A stretch of DNA of 64,000 bases from Erythrocercus mccallii (Eukaryota > Chordata > Aves > Passeriformes > Dicruridae), in NCBI GenBank assembly GCA_013397435.1, contig VZRG01002083.1:64185-128184 (forward strand). Reading direction: 5' to 3'. Made by a program: the position numbers and the translations under genes. The notes beneath the pieces are model-generated. The model was not told the origin of the DNA. It made no database searches and saw only the letters and a program-made list of their open reading frames with translations. The first letter of the stretch is position 1. Each line of letters starts with the position of its first letter. Positions 49,801 to 60,179 of the stretch are shown piece by piece.

Positions 49801-50363
49801 AAAAAATGGGGGGGGGCGGGGGACGACGACACACGACTGTATGCACAGTGCAGTCCTAAACAAAGGGTCTCAGACTAGGAGAGGCTCACTCTACTGACCC
49901 TGACTGACCAGCCAACAGCAGCTCTGAGGATATCCTGTCTCGACCACTAGAACCTTTTCTACAGTGAAGAGTATTTTTGGTGGGGGAAATCCTACTCTAA
50001 TGTCACTAGGAGACATTGAAGTGCAAGGCAGGCACTACCTGTGCAGGCTCTCCACTGGTGCTGCTCCCCAGAACACTATACAGCCTGGCTGAACTCTGCC
50101 CAGCTGTGCACCTTCCTGTGCCTGTCCTCCACTCACTACCACATGGAACTCTCTCCCCTGGGACCTTATCTTGTGCTTGCTGTCCCCTGGCAACCTTGTG
50201 CCATGCAAATCTCATCAGAGCCAGCACATATGGTCATTAACATAAATCCTATGGGTGTACAACCTGAAAGAAATATCTGAGGACTTACTGTACTGGAATA
50301 AAAGGCAGAAGAAAATATTCTGGAGCCACTGTTTGTTCCTCATGGTGGTTCTCACTGGATGTC
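39914..50363 (-). CDS. IL21R: IL21R, interleukin-21 receptor (complete coding region)
   Basis: Class I cytokine receptor chain for IL-21, paired with the common gamma chain, signalling through JAK1/JAK3 to STAT3 and STAT1 in lymphocytes. Coding exons: 50289-50343 (exon likely from 50363), 47101-47206, 46286-46482, 44233-44384, 43639-43816, 42239-42335, 41343-41424 and 39914-40828. They total 1782 bp, 593 residues, against 538 in human. In order: signal peptide MRNKQWLQNIFFCLLFQY; domain 1 with CESLICFVDYVQTLSCVL; KPQPPFNL at the domain 2 start; WSEWS (43,670-43,684); membrane segment MEWLLLFGIVVAIMASIITF; RLWKKMACIPDPAPFFKPLY as Box1; and a long tail with YGHLSIDTVTV, DTIDSGFVDSDCGSPV and, near the end, RSYVKQWV. 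The last matches the human RSYLRQWV tyrosine that docks STATs. All borders are GT/AG and the frame is intact. Confidence 0.95.
41343..41424 (-). CDS. IL21R: IL21R exon 7 (Box1)
   Basis: 82 bp. Encodes LWKKMACIPDPAPFFKPLYM and AHNGDFK. The proline-rich motif is the JAK-binding Box1. Donor GTATAA, phase 0 out. Confidence 0.93.
42239..42335 (-). CDS. IL21R: IL21R exon 6 (transmembrane)
   Basis: 97 bp. One hydrophobic helix (WLLLFGIVVAIMASIITFL) followed by AKQQR. The acceptor is a tandem CAGCAG, so one residue (A) may be included or skipped without changing the frame. Phase 2 out. Confidence 0.9.
42430..42593 (+). mobile_element. CR1 LINE, 3' end fragment
   Basis: Contains the CR1 tail landmarks GGGCTGCCCAAGTAGGTGGT, CCTTGGAGGTGTTCAAGAGA and GATCTTGGAGGTCTTTTCCA, ending AACCTAAATGATTCTGA. 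It lies in IL21R intron 5, antisense to the gene. Confidence 0.9.
43639..43816 (-). CDS. IL21R: IL21R exon 5 (WSXWS)
   Basis: 178 bp with the acceptor at 43,817 (CATTCACAG), which gives the same domain length as human. It contains TEYEFQVRARPREDSGYGGF followed by WSEWSSPL. An in-frame alternative acceptor at 43,865 (CTGTGCAG) would add 16 residues. Confidence 0.88.
44233..44384 (-). CDS. IL21R: IL21R exon 4 (domain 2, first half)
   Basis: 152 bp. Encodes KPQPPFNLAALFSEGYNISW and LEYQLRYKRRTDTWE, matching human KPAPPFNVTVTFSGQYNISW. Donor GTAAGT, phase 0 out. Confidence 0.94.
44618..44710 (-). mobile_element. Degenerate second copy of the tRNA-Gly-like element
   Basis: On the minus strand it reads GTGGTGTAATGGCTAGCATT, CTGCCTTCTAAGC, GGGTTTGATTCCCAGTCTAA and then ACTAGAAAGACAGACAAACA. 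Both the tRNA-like part and this tail match the centre of the foldback at 31 kb (ACTAGAAAGATAGGCAAACA). The long arms are not preserved; only a weak match (CTGAA..AG..A..TATTCAGAGA) continues past the tail. Confidence 0.7.
45640..45955 (+). mobile_element. CR1 LINE, 3' end fragment
   Basis: Landmarks: GGTTGCTCAGAGAAACTGTG, CCCCATCCTTGGAAGTGTCC, TTGGATGAGGCTTGTCTAGT, GGTCCCTTCCAACTCAAACC and ATTCTGTGATT at the end. Inside IL21R intron 3, antisense to the gene. Confidence 0.92.
46286..46482 (-). CDS. IL21R: IL21R exon 3 (rest of domain 1)
   Basis: 197 bp. Encodes VPEEDPENTVAACSLLQLSR and NSTHTQYMCTVDM. Conserved cysteines and an N-glycosylation site (NST). Acceptor TTTTTTAG, donor GTAAGT, phase 1 out. 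Confidence 0.93.
47101..47206 (-). CDS. IL21R: IL21R exon 2 (first cysteine pair)
   Basis: 106 bp. Encodes MCCESLICFVDYVQTLSCVL and RDELGAGSYNLTAT, ending two bases into the conserved W codon at donor GTATGT. It aligns with the DLVCYTDYLQTVICIL segment of human IL21R. There is an extra cysteine (CC) at the exon start. Confidence 0.92.
47928..47982. repeat. 31-bp direct duplication
   Basis: ATTAGGAAAATCAAGTAATT is repeated 31 bp later as ATTAGGAAAATTAAGTAATT in IL21R intron 1. Confidence 0.75.
50289..50363 (-). CDS. IL21R: IL21R exon with start codon and signal peptide
   Basis: Start codon 50,341-50,343, eighteen codons of signal peptide, donor GTAAGT, phase 1. An acceptor TTCTTCTCCAG ends at 50,364, so a 5' non-coding exon should lie further right. 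It is separated from exon 2 by about 3.1 kb. It was chosen because it is the only hydrophobic ATG segment noticed upstream with the required phase-1 donor. Confidence 0.8.
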
Positions 50364-51534
50364 CTGGAGAAGAAAAAACCAAACCAAACCAAAAAACAAC
50401 CACAAACAAGACTCTCACAACCAATTTAAAGCTCTGCTCAGACATCTACTTGATTAAGGTTGAGGTGGAATTAATCTTGCTTCCATTTAAATGTCAAAAA
50501 GTAAAGTGCCTTATTTAGACAATTAATTTCAGCTCTCCTGTGTGTATGTATTCCATGGGCTAAGGGGGTATGACCAACAGCGTGCCAACTTGCCATAAGA
50601 AAGATCAGTAAAGGTAAGAAAAGCCCTTGCTCTTTGCCAGCACATGCACAGAGAAAGCAGCAAAGTAGCTGCAGCTCGGGCTATCCAGGTAAGAAGAAAC
50701 ACTCTTGGGTTAATTGCTAACCCATTTTTTCTTCATTAGTATTGCAACTAGGAATGGCTTGCCACTAGAAGTGACATTGCTACGGATTAAACAGCTGTGC
50801 AGTGAATTAGCCAAATGTAGTCTGAATATCATTGTGGGTCTGTGTGAGGAAAGCTAGTGAGAACTCATTGATTTGGTCTACCCATAGTTAAATAAGCATG
50901 AAGTATCTAGTTAAGGGACTCCAGAAAGACAGACCAGAGAAAAAAAAAAGAAAAAAATCCCCAGCCTCCCATGTAGCATCCAAGAAAACAATGTACACTA
51001 CTGACTGCAAGGAGAGGCTGCCCTGATGCCCTGAAGAGACCCTACAAGAAAGTCTCCAGAGAAGGTGACAGCAGGATGTTTAAAACAAAAGGAAATGGCA
51101 TCACATACAAATGATTGTTCAACCCACAGCCTGTGCTCTAAGATAAAGCCCTCAAGTGACATAATACATTTAAAGCTGTATTTTCACAGCACTTAAACAT
51201 TTATAGAAACACATGGATGTGCACAGAAAGGCTTAAAATGTGCTCCCTGCAGAGTATTGGCTGTTGATACCTGGTCCTGACATCAGCACTGTTTTCTCAA
51301 GCTATTCTTAAATGGGACAAGACTTAGGAGAAGCAAAGTGTATTATTTTGGGGACATAGTTTCATTGAAAGCAAGTTGTAAGGATGCACAGACAGCAGGA
51401 AGGGCCCATATGCCATGCCACATAATCTGATCTACTCTTTTAATTTAAAAAACCATTACCTGTTGCAACAGACTCTGCTAAGACATCTGTCCTTATCTTT
51501 TTTACTGTCTCCCTGTAAATAATGAGAGATTGCA

Positions 51535-51960
51535 GTAAGGTCTCCCCAAAGCCTGGTCTTCTTCAGGCTGAAGAAGTCCAACTCTCAGCCTGTCATACAT
51601 AGCAGAGGTGCTCCAGCCCTTGAAGCATCTCTGTGGCCTCCTCTGGACTCACTACAGCAGCTTCACATGCTTGTCACACTGGGGGTCCCAGACCTGAAGG
51701 CAGAACACCAGGTAGGGTCTCAGGAGAGCAGAGTAGAGGGGGAGAATCCCCTCCCTCTGTCAGCTGCCCACACTGCTGGGGAAGAACCCCAGGACACAGG
51801 GGCTTCTGGGCTACCAGCACACATGGCCTGCTTATGGCCAGCTTTTTGTCCACCACTGTCCCCAGGTCCTTGTCAGCCGAGCTGGTCTCAATCTCTTTGT
51901 TCCTCAGCCTGTATTCATATGGGGGGTTGCAGGTATCCAGGTTCTGGGGTGCCTATGCTG
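51535..51960 (-). mobile_element. CR1 LINE, 3' portion
   Basis: Reverse-complement CR1: CTTCTTCAGGCTGAAGAAGT, CCCAGACCTGAAGGCAGAAC, CCAGGTAGGGTCTCAGGAGA, GTCCCCAGGTCCTTGTCAGC and CAGCCTGTATTCATATGGGG. Explains the overlapping 116-130-codon open frames here. Confidence 0.92.
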
Positions 51961-52780
51961 CATCCACCACAAGCAACAAACATGCCAGGCAATCACTCAG
52001 CAGAGAGAAACCCATGAGGCCTTAAAGACTTGGGGAACACTTGTGGTGTTTAAAAATTTCCCAGGTTTACACAAATAATGAAAGTAAATCAAATTTAGCA
52101 GCCACTAGAAAGCCCCTGCAGCCTCATGTGAGCTCACAGATGTGCTCTCAAGGTGTCAGTGCCCAGGTGAGACCAGCAAGTCTTGCTCCAGAGGTGCCAC
52201 AGACTGTGTCACACCTTGCTGTGGGAGCAATGATGCAGCTGCTGCCCCTTCTTTCCTGCCAAACAAACCCTGCCCATAAAGCACTGTTCCAGCTCAGCAA
52301 GGAGCCCCAGGCACTCTGCCATCCTTCCTCACCTGTTGCCAGTGGCAAAGCAAACTTTCTACCTTCATACTCCAGCCCTTCTTTCTGCATCACACATTGC
52401 CTTGAGTAAATACCTTTTCTTGACCCCTCTGATCCAAGCTTTCCAAGTTTCCTCTATGTAATAACTTCTGTCATTACCACTTCTTTTGGTGGTGCAGTCC
52501 CTAGTCACTGAGAGACAGTCCACTATCTAACTCCACCTTATGATCTCATCCATCTTCCACTGCTCTTCTCCAAATCCTCATTCCTTTGAGGAAGGCCTGC
52601 TGTTATCCTGCCATCTGGAACCTGCTCACTTGATTTCATGCTAAGACTATCTGCACCATGAGCCCATCTCAGCATCACTTTGTATTGTGACTGTCACACT
52701 CTTGGCCACCAAGGAAAACAAAGAGAGGTGACTTGCTGCCAGGAGAGAAGGATGGAAGGAGGAAACTCCCCCCGCTCAAA

Positions 52781-52905
52781 ACACTAAAACAACAACAAAA
52801 CCCAACCAACCAAACAAAAAAACAACAAAAAACCACAACTAAACAAAAAACCAACCCAAAAACCAAAAAAAAAAACCCAATCAAACCCTAAAACAAAACT
52901 AATTA
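52781..52905. repeat. A/C-rich low-complexity tract
   Basis: Irregular AAC/CAAA repeats over about 125 bp. Similar short tracts occur near 22,310, 39,690 and 50,375. Confidence 0.8.
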
Positions 52906-55900
52906 AGAACTCAGTTTAAGTAAAAAAAGAAAGGGAAAAAAATATGGTATTTCCAAGCATGAGAAAATGAATTTTTGCACCCAAACAAAAAAAGAGTGGA
53001 AGGCACAGTCCAGCAGTTATATGCCCAAACAAGCTTTTTTCTTGGAAAAAAAAATCATTGTTGATGCACTCTGCCATCTAATCACAAAGCTGAAGCAACA
53101 TGGAGACAAAGGGGTGTTCTGACTGTCCAGAGGATAAGAGCAATGACAGCTGGGGCACAAGGGTCACATCAGCGATAAGAAAGATTTACAGTGAAGTTGC
53201 GACATCAAGCAGGAACAAATTGGCAGCAGGGAAAATTGATGGAAACATGGACATTACCTGCCCTGTTCTGTGCATTTCATCCCTCCAACACTTCCATGAC
53301 CAGCCTGGCTAAATCATTACTGCAGCGGCAGAGCCCACCTGGGGAGCTGGGGAGCAGGTGGATCTCAGCACTAAGAGCAAAGCCTACTTGTGCACAACCA
53401 AAGGCCGTGGTGTATTGGAATACACAGCGATAAATGGAGATTGACGTCACCACTGTATCAGTATTACTGTGCCAACAGAAGGATGTGGTGAGAGGAGGTG
53501 ATGAATTCAGGTCCAAACACCCACACAACATTTATTACTGTACCGCTTTGCTTTCGTACATGAGAAAAGGGTGGGAGAGCTGATAAAAATTCACAAGCCT
53601 CATATCTAAAAGGTCATAGTGAGGCTGGTGGACTTAGACTTGTGCAGTGAGCAGGCATCAGTGTACTAAACTGCATAGTACAGCATGTGCTACATTGGAG
53701 ACAGTCAAGCACCACTGCATTCCGCTTCCATCCATTCCCCAAAGGGTCCCAGGATCAGGGCAACACCACCAATCCTCAGACCACAGGCAGGCAGGTCATT
53801 TGGCTCCTACACAGGCTCACCCCTGTCATATCTAATGCCTGTGACTTGTGTCTGGGCCAAGTCTCTTTAGATTGCAAGGTTGACACTGAGGGAGGGTACA
53901 TCAACTCACCTAATCATACCTTTAAAGAGGCTTCAAGGAACCCATACACACTCACTGTATCCTTGGACAAGAGGGAAATGAGCAGCACTATGGAGGGATT
54001 TGCCATGCACAGTACAGTGTGGAGGTAGGAGGAGCTAGGAGCAAGAACAAGGAGCTGTAACAACCCCAGAAGACCACAGGCTGGGTGGCTAAGTCAGAAA
54101 TTTCCCAGGCCATTAGTAATATCTTTCTGTTGTGAGGATAGCACACCAGGACAGTGGTGTAGCTTTTGCCCCCTGATTACACAGGACTCTCCAAAGTGTG
54201 CCAATACTTGTGTTATTGCTGTTATTTGTGCAGAGAAGGGAGGGAAAGAGCAGCATGTGCAATCAGTCCAAACAGTGATAGTCTGGCAGTCATAAGCCAC
54301 GCTACTTTTAAACCATGCAATAATATGCATTTGAAATTACAGAGCTAATTTTAAAAACAGGAACACTGGTAGCACTGTAAGACCAATGGCTTTATAGATG
54401 TAAACACTTGGCAAAAGGCCTGTTTTCTTCAAATCTAACTTAGAAAAAGTTTAATTTCAGCCTGGCCTGCAGCAGTAATATTCACCAAGAAGCAACCGTG
54501 AAGGGCACACAAGGGAAGGCTTGGTAGATTGGGGTTATTCATGACCCCAAACCATTTTGCCATCACAGGAAGAAGAGCAACATCAGCAGCATCAAAGATA
54601 CAGATCTGCCACAACTTTAGGGACAAAGGCACCATTACTGGCTGGTGACATTTAGGAGGAAGATAATCATACATTACAATAACTAATAAATAGCTAGAGA
54701 ACAGCTGAGACACGAGTAACAGTGTTCTGCCAGAAGGGAAAGCAATAGAAGAAACCACCTCAAAGCTCAGGAAACAGGCTAAAATATGAATGAGCCAGGC
54801 AGAAAGCAGAGGTGTTAGTCAGCAAAGCAGCAGGTTGAAAAACACCAAAGCTCCACAGGTGGTGGCTGTGAGCTAACACAGGATGCTGCAGGGGAGGGAG
54901 GAGTGCATTGCTTTCAGTCTGGGGAATACTGAATGTCACCTGCAGAGACCCCAGCATCCTGCCCTCCTGCCCCCCTTCTGCCTTTGCCAGTTATCTGTAG
55001 CCATCAACACTGGGATCAGCCCCTTGTTTTCCCCAATATTCATCAAGCCTGAACCCATACTGCATGAATGCCGTAGTAAGAGGACATCGCTTTGGCTCTA
55101 GCCAGAGGAAAAGGGCTTACCTTCATAGAGCTGTGGCTATGTTCATCTTGCTGACATGGAGGAGACTGCACAGAGGCTTGTATCTTCTCTTAGGAAATCA
55201 CCAGACACATGCTGGTAAAGAGAAACAGGAATGACTGTGCTTGTGAACTGACCCTGACCATGTGAAACAGAAACCTACAGCTCTGCTCAGGCTCAAACCC
55301 AACATCTGCAGCTGCACCATGCAAAACATGCCCAGAGCATCTCTGCACGAGGTCAGCAAGACTGTCATGCATTCCCACAGCACTCACCTGAGCTGAGAGT
55401 GCTGGCAGAACTCCCTGCTCCTTCTATGACCCCCTTAGAGGCAACATCTATCAGCTTGTCCCTGGATCTCTGCAAGTGGGGATGCACCAAGACTGGAACT
55501 CTACTGCTGGCATTTATGGCAAGATCCTCATCTGCATCTCATGGAGCTCTGTTTTACCATAGCTATCAAAAATCAGCATGTCCCACCTATCCTGCCTGGC
55601 TGCAACTCTTCCAAACTTGGGGGCTGGTGCAGCAATGGAGTGTGTCTTAGGCAGCTTCTGGCACCTGTCACAGGGTGAAAAACAAACCAGCTGTCTTCAG
55701 CCTCTGGCTATGGCAGCATGTGCAAAGCAAAGCAAAGGGCTCACAGCAAGCTGCATCTGTAAACCACAGAACATGCAGTCCTAACACATTTAGTGACTTC
55801 TCATGTCACTGGCAGCAACATGCTGTGTCTTTAGGAGAAAAGGCAGGAAAGGCGTGGCTTCTCAGAAAAGCCACCCTTGTAGCCCCCCTCCACAATAAAA

Positions 55901-57693
55901 CCATGCTACACAAACCCAATATAGGAGCAGAGCTGGAGGTTTTAAGTTGTAAGAACAGCAAAGGCAGCTTGACCAGAAGGGTGTCTGTTGCAGGGGCCCA
56001 GCACAGCTCAGAATGAGGTCATGAAATAGTCAGCACATGCCAAACTGTGTATACTAACTCTTGCTGTAGTGGAGGAAACAAGGCATTTCATGGCTTCATT
56101 GCCCTCGCCTCATGCGGAGGAGCATGCTAAATGTTTCTGAAGCACCTCAGCCAGGCAGTGGATGGGGAAGACCACCCAGCAGTGAACTGCCCTGCACAAC
56201 CTTCAAGCCCAGGACCTGCCAGACTTGTGCACTGGTGAGCACTTGCAGCACAGTACAAGCCAGCTCCTCCAGACTTCAGCTGGTTACTTACCACAGGCAC
56301 TGGCTCCATGGCCAGCCATGGCCAATGCACATCTGGTTCTCACAGAAACTCTCTTGGGCATTGAAAAAGGGCTGGGGACTGGTTATAAGGCTGACCCAGG
56401 TGTGGAAACTCTACTGCCAGAATGCAGTCCAGTGTTTTCTTACCTCATTATAATTCTTGTTGCTGTGTGGGTGGCTCATTGCAAGTGAAACCAGCAGCAG
56501 CTGAGGTGGGGAGAAGCAGTCAACCTCAAACCCTTCAGCTTATAGCAAATTTCCCCATTTCTAAGAGCTGAGGAAACAGCACCAAGTAGGAAAATCCCAG
56601 TGCTATGTATTAGTCACCAACTTGGTAGCCTTCAGAGGACAAACACCACACTGTTATGAATGCCCTGCTCTTTACAATTGGGTAGAGACAGGATGAAGGA
56701 AATGGCTGATCCATCACTAAAACTGGGACAGGAGCTCCTTAGGACGCCTGCCACACTCCATGGACTGGGGCAGGTCTACCACAGTAATCCCTCTACCAAA
56801 GAGACTGTGGCTCACAGACTGCACTGTAACAACTCTTGCCATGACAATTGCCTCTCTGCATTCAGAATACAGAATTTTAGGTGACATGCACATATGGTCA
56901 GTTTTATAGAGATCATTCTGGCCAAGAGTAAAAAAAGAACAAAACAGCTGCTCCTCCCCTCATGCAGCTAAATGTGTCACAGTAGCCAGTTCCCCATTCT
57001 CTTCAACTAGGACTGCTGCCAATTTTCTTCCATTTTGCAGCCTTACTGAAGGGACAGTAAAGACATTTCAATGTTATAGAAAGACACAGGAGGGGCAGAT
57101 TGGAAGCCGGACAGCAAAAGGGACAAAGAGACCAAAGCACCTTTGGCCAGAGCTCAGCAGAGATGTAAAGTTCCTCTCAACAATTTTTTCACAAGGAATG
57201 AAAACACTCAGGTTATAGCAATCCAGCAGTGCTGCTGGTAGCTGTTATTACAGGAAAACATGGTATGGCAATTGATCAAGCTTTAACTTCGGTTGTGTTA
57301 GTTAGGTACCTCGAAGGTGCCCTCTTCCTCCCTTGACTGTGTTTTTCCTTTGCTTTGGAGCAATCTGCTTAGAAAGACAACAGTCCTGCTGTTGAAAACC
57401 AAACCAGTTCACTGGTCTCTCTGCATTTTTACCAGAAAGTTCCTGCTGAGCTGTTGCTTGGCTTCTGACCTTGTAATTTTGCTGCAGTAGGAGAGGCCTT
57501 GAGGGTTGTGGTCACGACTGCAAGGTCTGAGTCACAGAAACGTGGTGAAAAAACCTAAAATTCCAGCTAATGTGAGATCAAGATACATCATCATGTGGGA
57601 GCCTGGGGCAGACCTTGTATTCAGCAGTCTGCAGAGGTGAGAAATGATCTGTGTGTTTGGGTGCATGCATGGGCACACATGCCTGGGCATTGC

Positions 57694-57720
57694 AAAAATA
57701 GGTAATAATTACCTATTTTT
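57694..57720. repeat. 27-bp perfect palindrome
   Basis: Arms AAAAATAGGTAAT and ATTACCTATTTTT around a single central A. The function is unknown and may be chance in AT-rich DNA. Confidence 0.8.
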
Positions 57721-58627
57721 TGTAAAAGCAACTGCATACAAAAGAACACACTTTGGAAGCACCTCAGCCCCGCTATCTGTCTCCAGTTCTGGGTGATACA
57801 AAGACATAGGAACAGGGATACCCTGTTCTCTGAGAGTTAGGTTCCATTTCACCAGAGAAACACTGAAGGGACAGAAAGGGAATAACAACCCCACATAGAA
57901 AGCCATCTTACGGAAATGTGCAGACTGGAGGGCACAGCTATGTGGAAGAAAAAAGCCAGGGAAAGGCAGAATGGAGCTGGTGCTCAGCAGAGAAGCAAGT
58001 GCTGCAGTGAAGTTGGCCTGAGCAGACCTCTCTAGCTTTCCTGGAGGATTTCACAGAGAGTGCAAGAGAGAGAACAGGAACAGAAGAGAAAGAAAGCACC
58101 ACTGGTGTCCCTACATAGATACCTCTACTACTTTACCAACCTGGAAGAGATATTTGCAGTACCAGTTGCTGTGCTTAGCATTACTGTTTCCTTCCTTATG
58201 AATGGCAATATAAATAAAGTTTTCTAAATGAGAATAAATGTATACATTTTAATAGAAAAACCCCATTATTCAATGGTTCTTAACTGTTTTATACTGCCAC
58301 CAATATATTAGGGTGGAACTTACCATACTGAAATATATAATTATGCTGTAGAAAAGTTGTCAGCAAAACTTCTTGAATAATTATCCAACAAGAAGTACAT
58401 ACTGCCTTTAAGGTGCAGGCTAATTCCCATTCTGACAGGACAAGAACAAGAAGCCAAAAAAAATTCCACAAAGGTAGGGTGTTGGACCACAAACAGGATA
58501 ACCTTTCTGGGAAGAAACACTGCTTAGAAATCCCTGATTCTTTTTACAGCTGCTGAAGTAACTGTTTCTACAAGACAAGAAACTAATAACCAATAATAGC
58601 ACTGTGTAAGTGCAAATAATAGTAATC

Positions 58628-58633
58628 TTTATT
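58628..58633 (-). other. Candidate poly(A) signal of IL4R
   Basis: AATAAA on the minus strand (context GAAATAAAGAT), about 890 bp beyond the distal IL4R stop at 59,521. Plausible in position; not proven. Confidence 0.45.
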
Positions 58634-59520
58634 TCAGGTCTTGATTGAGCAGATGTAGAAACATACACCCCATGCCAGGGCTAAGCACACAGGACAACAT
58701 CCCCCACCCCAAAAGAAGTAAGTTATGGAAGCTGTGTGATAAATCAATCACCTCCCCTTTGGACTTGCACCTATATCCCACTTTCAGGCGTGTCAGCATA
58801 TTCCACATCACCTTTGTGTGCTTCCCACACAACACAACACCAGGGCAATAACCACTGTACTAAGCTGTGCTAAGAACTCCTGCTTCCTGCAGCTGCTGCT
58901 CCCTTTTAGAGATTGTTCACAGCTGGAGATACCAGCTCTGACTTTGTCCCTGTAGAGCTGTGGCTGCCACTGCTGGGTGCTAACCCCAACTGTCCCCATG
59001 GGTCTGCATCACATCCTGGCTGCCAGTCCCAGGCAGGCATGAGTGCAGCAGCCCTCACTCCAGTCAAGATTGAAATAACAAGTAGCAATTCAACTTGCCA
59101 TACAGTATTTCTAAAGACTAGTTCAGTCTTGGCAAATGTGGCTAGGCTAACTCCATATAGCAGTTGTCCTCTTGGGCAAGGGTTTGCACAAGTTTCATTT
59201 TTTTCTCATTCTTCCTGCTGTTTTCCATTAACAGTTCTACTGGTCTTTTTTTAACTGCAAGTGCCAGTCTGGAGTCCTCACTGTGAATGGTGTGAGAATG
59301 AGCTGATAGGAGTTACTCACAAGATGACAAGGTAATACCTTGTCTGAGCCATGGAGCACCAGGGGTCTGCAAATCTTTGAAGTTTAGCCCAACACTGTCC
59401 AGTGATGTTGGCAAGCTGGCTGAGCCACACCCCCCGGCCCCATCTGCATACTTCAGCACCTCTTCACTCCCCCCTGCATCTCCAAGTCCCCTCAAGTGGT
59501 TGTGTGAGTGGCAGTGGAAG

Positions 59521-60179
59521 TCAGTATTTTAGTCCATTATCACCACCCTCTTGCATTACTTTACCAGTAGGGTTAAAGCTTTTCCATTTTGTTCCCTTTG
59601 TAGCTCTTTCTCTGCTGTTTAAATCTTGGCATTTCAGCTCTAACAAATGCAACAGCTGTTCATTTCTGCTGGTATTTTCATCGTTGTTATCACCAGACAG
59701 CTCATTAGTGCTGTTGATCCAAGGGCTACCATCACTAGTCTGTGTGTCATTCTCACTAGAGGCTAAACCTGGGACAATGGTGCAGTCAGAACCCTGAACA
59801 GTCAAACACACACTGTCCTTTATCCTCGGGTCAGGTTCATAGATTGCAGTTTCTGGAGGTGCTTCACTCAGGTTGTTGCACAGACTAATGAAGGATTCAT
59901 ATAGTGATGTAGAGACAACCTCATTGTCACTGTCCCAGTATAGACTGTTACATTTACCTGCAATACCAAAAGGCTGATAACCAGATGGCTGAGGTGCATT
60001 GGGTAAAAAATTATATCGGCTTTCCTTCGAACATTTTGATATATTACTTGCTTATGTATTTCCTTCTCTGGAAGAAAAGCTGAAGCACCTTCATTTGCAT
60101 GCGTGGAGAAAGACAGAAAATCAGTATGTTCTGAACAGGTTTTTGGAAAATCAAGCTCAGTGCTGGGAGATCTGTAGTT
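59521..60179 (-). pseudogene. IL4R: IL4R tail continuation in shifted frames
   Basis: Beyond the TAA, the +1 frame is open from 60,179 to about 60,035 and reads NYRSPSTELDF...PEKEIHKQVIYQNV, resembling the human PETWEQILRRNVLQ. From about 60,030 the similarity moves back to the original frame: NAPQPSGYQPF, resembling the human APTSGYQEF docking site. That frame is open for a further roughly 170 codons, through YWDSDNEV and SPWINSTNELSGDNND, to a stop at 59,521. This suggests the coding exon once ran, or still runs, to 59,521, with a one-base gain near 60,180 and a one-base loss near 60,030. It could be a real truncation or assembly error. Confidence 0.6.

Larger units (their letters stand above)
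40829..50288 (-). other. IL21R introns
   Basis: Introns at 40829-41342, 41425-42238, 42336-43638, 43817-44232, 44385-46285, 46483-47100 and 47207-50288. They hold CR1 fragments at 42,430-42,593 and 45,640-45,955, a degenerate tRNA-Gly-like element at 44,618-44,710, a 31-bp direct duplication at 47,928-47,982 and a G-run near 49,809. No other gene is recognised. Confidence 0.75.
50364..59520. other. Intergenic region between IL21R and IL4R
   Basis: About 9.2 kb without a recognisable gene on either strand. It holds a minus-strand CR1 (51,535-51,960), an A/C-rich tract (52,781-52,905), a 27-bp perfect palindrome (57,694-57,720) and a possible IL4R poly(A) signal (58,628). The IL21R promoter and its 5' exon should be here. 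The short open frames show no family features. Confidence 0.65.

Noticed and set aside
51633..52025. Open frames of 116-130 codons
   Set aside because: They lie on the strand opposite a CR1 3' end and are typical non-coding readings of that repeat.
53687..56453. Several 100-113-codon open frames in the IL21R-IL4R gap
   Set aside because: No family features, no splice support and no overlap with recognised repeats. Length is consistent with chance in moderately GC-rich DNA.
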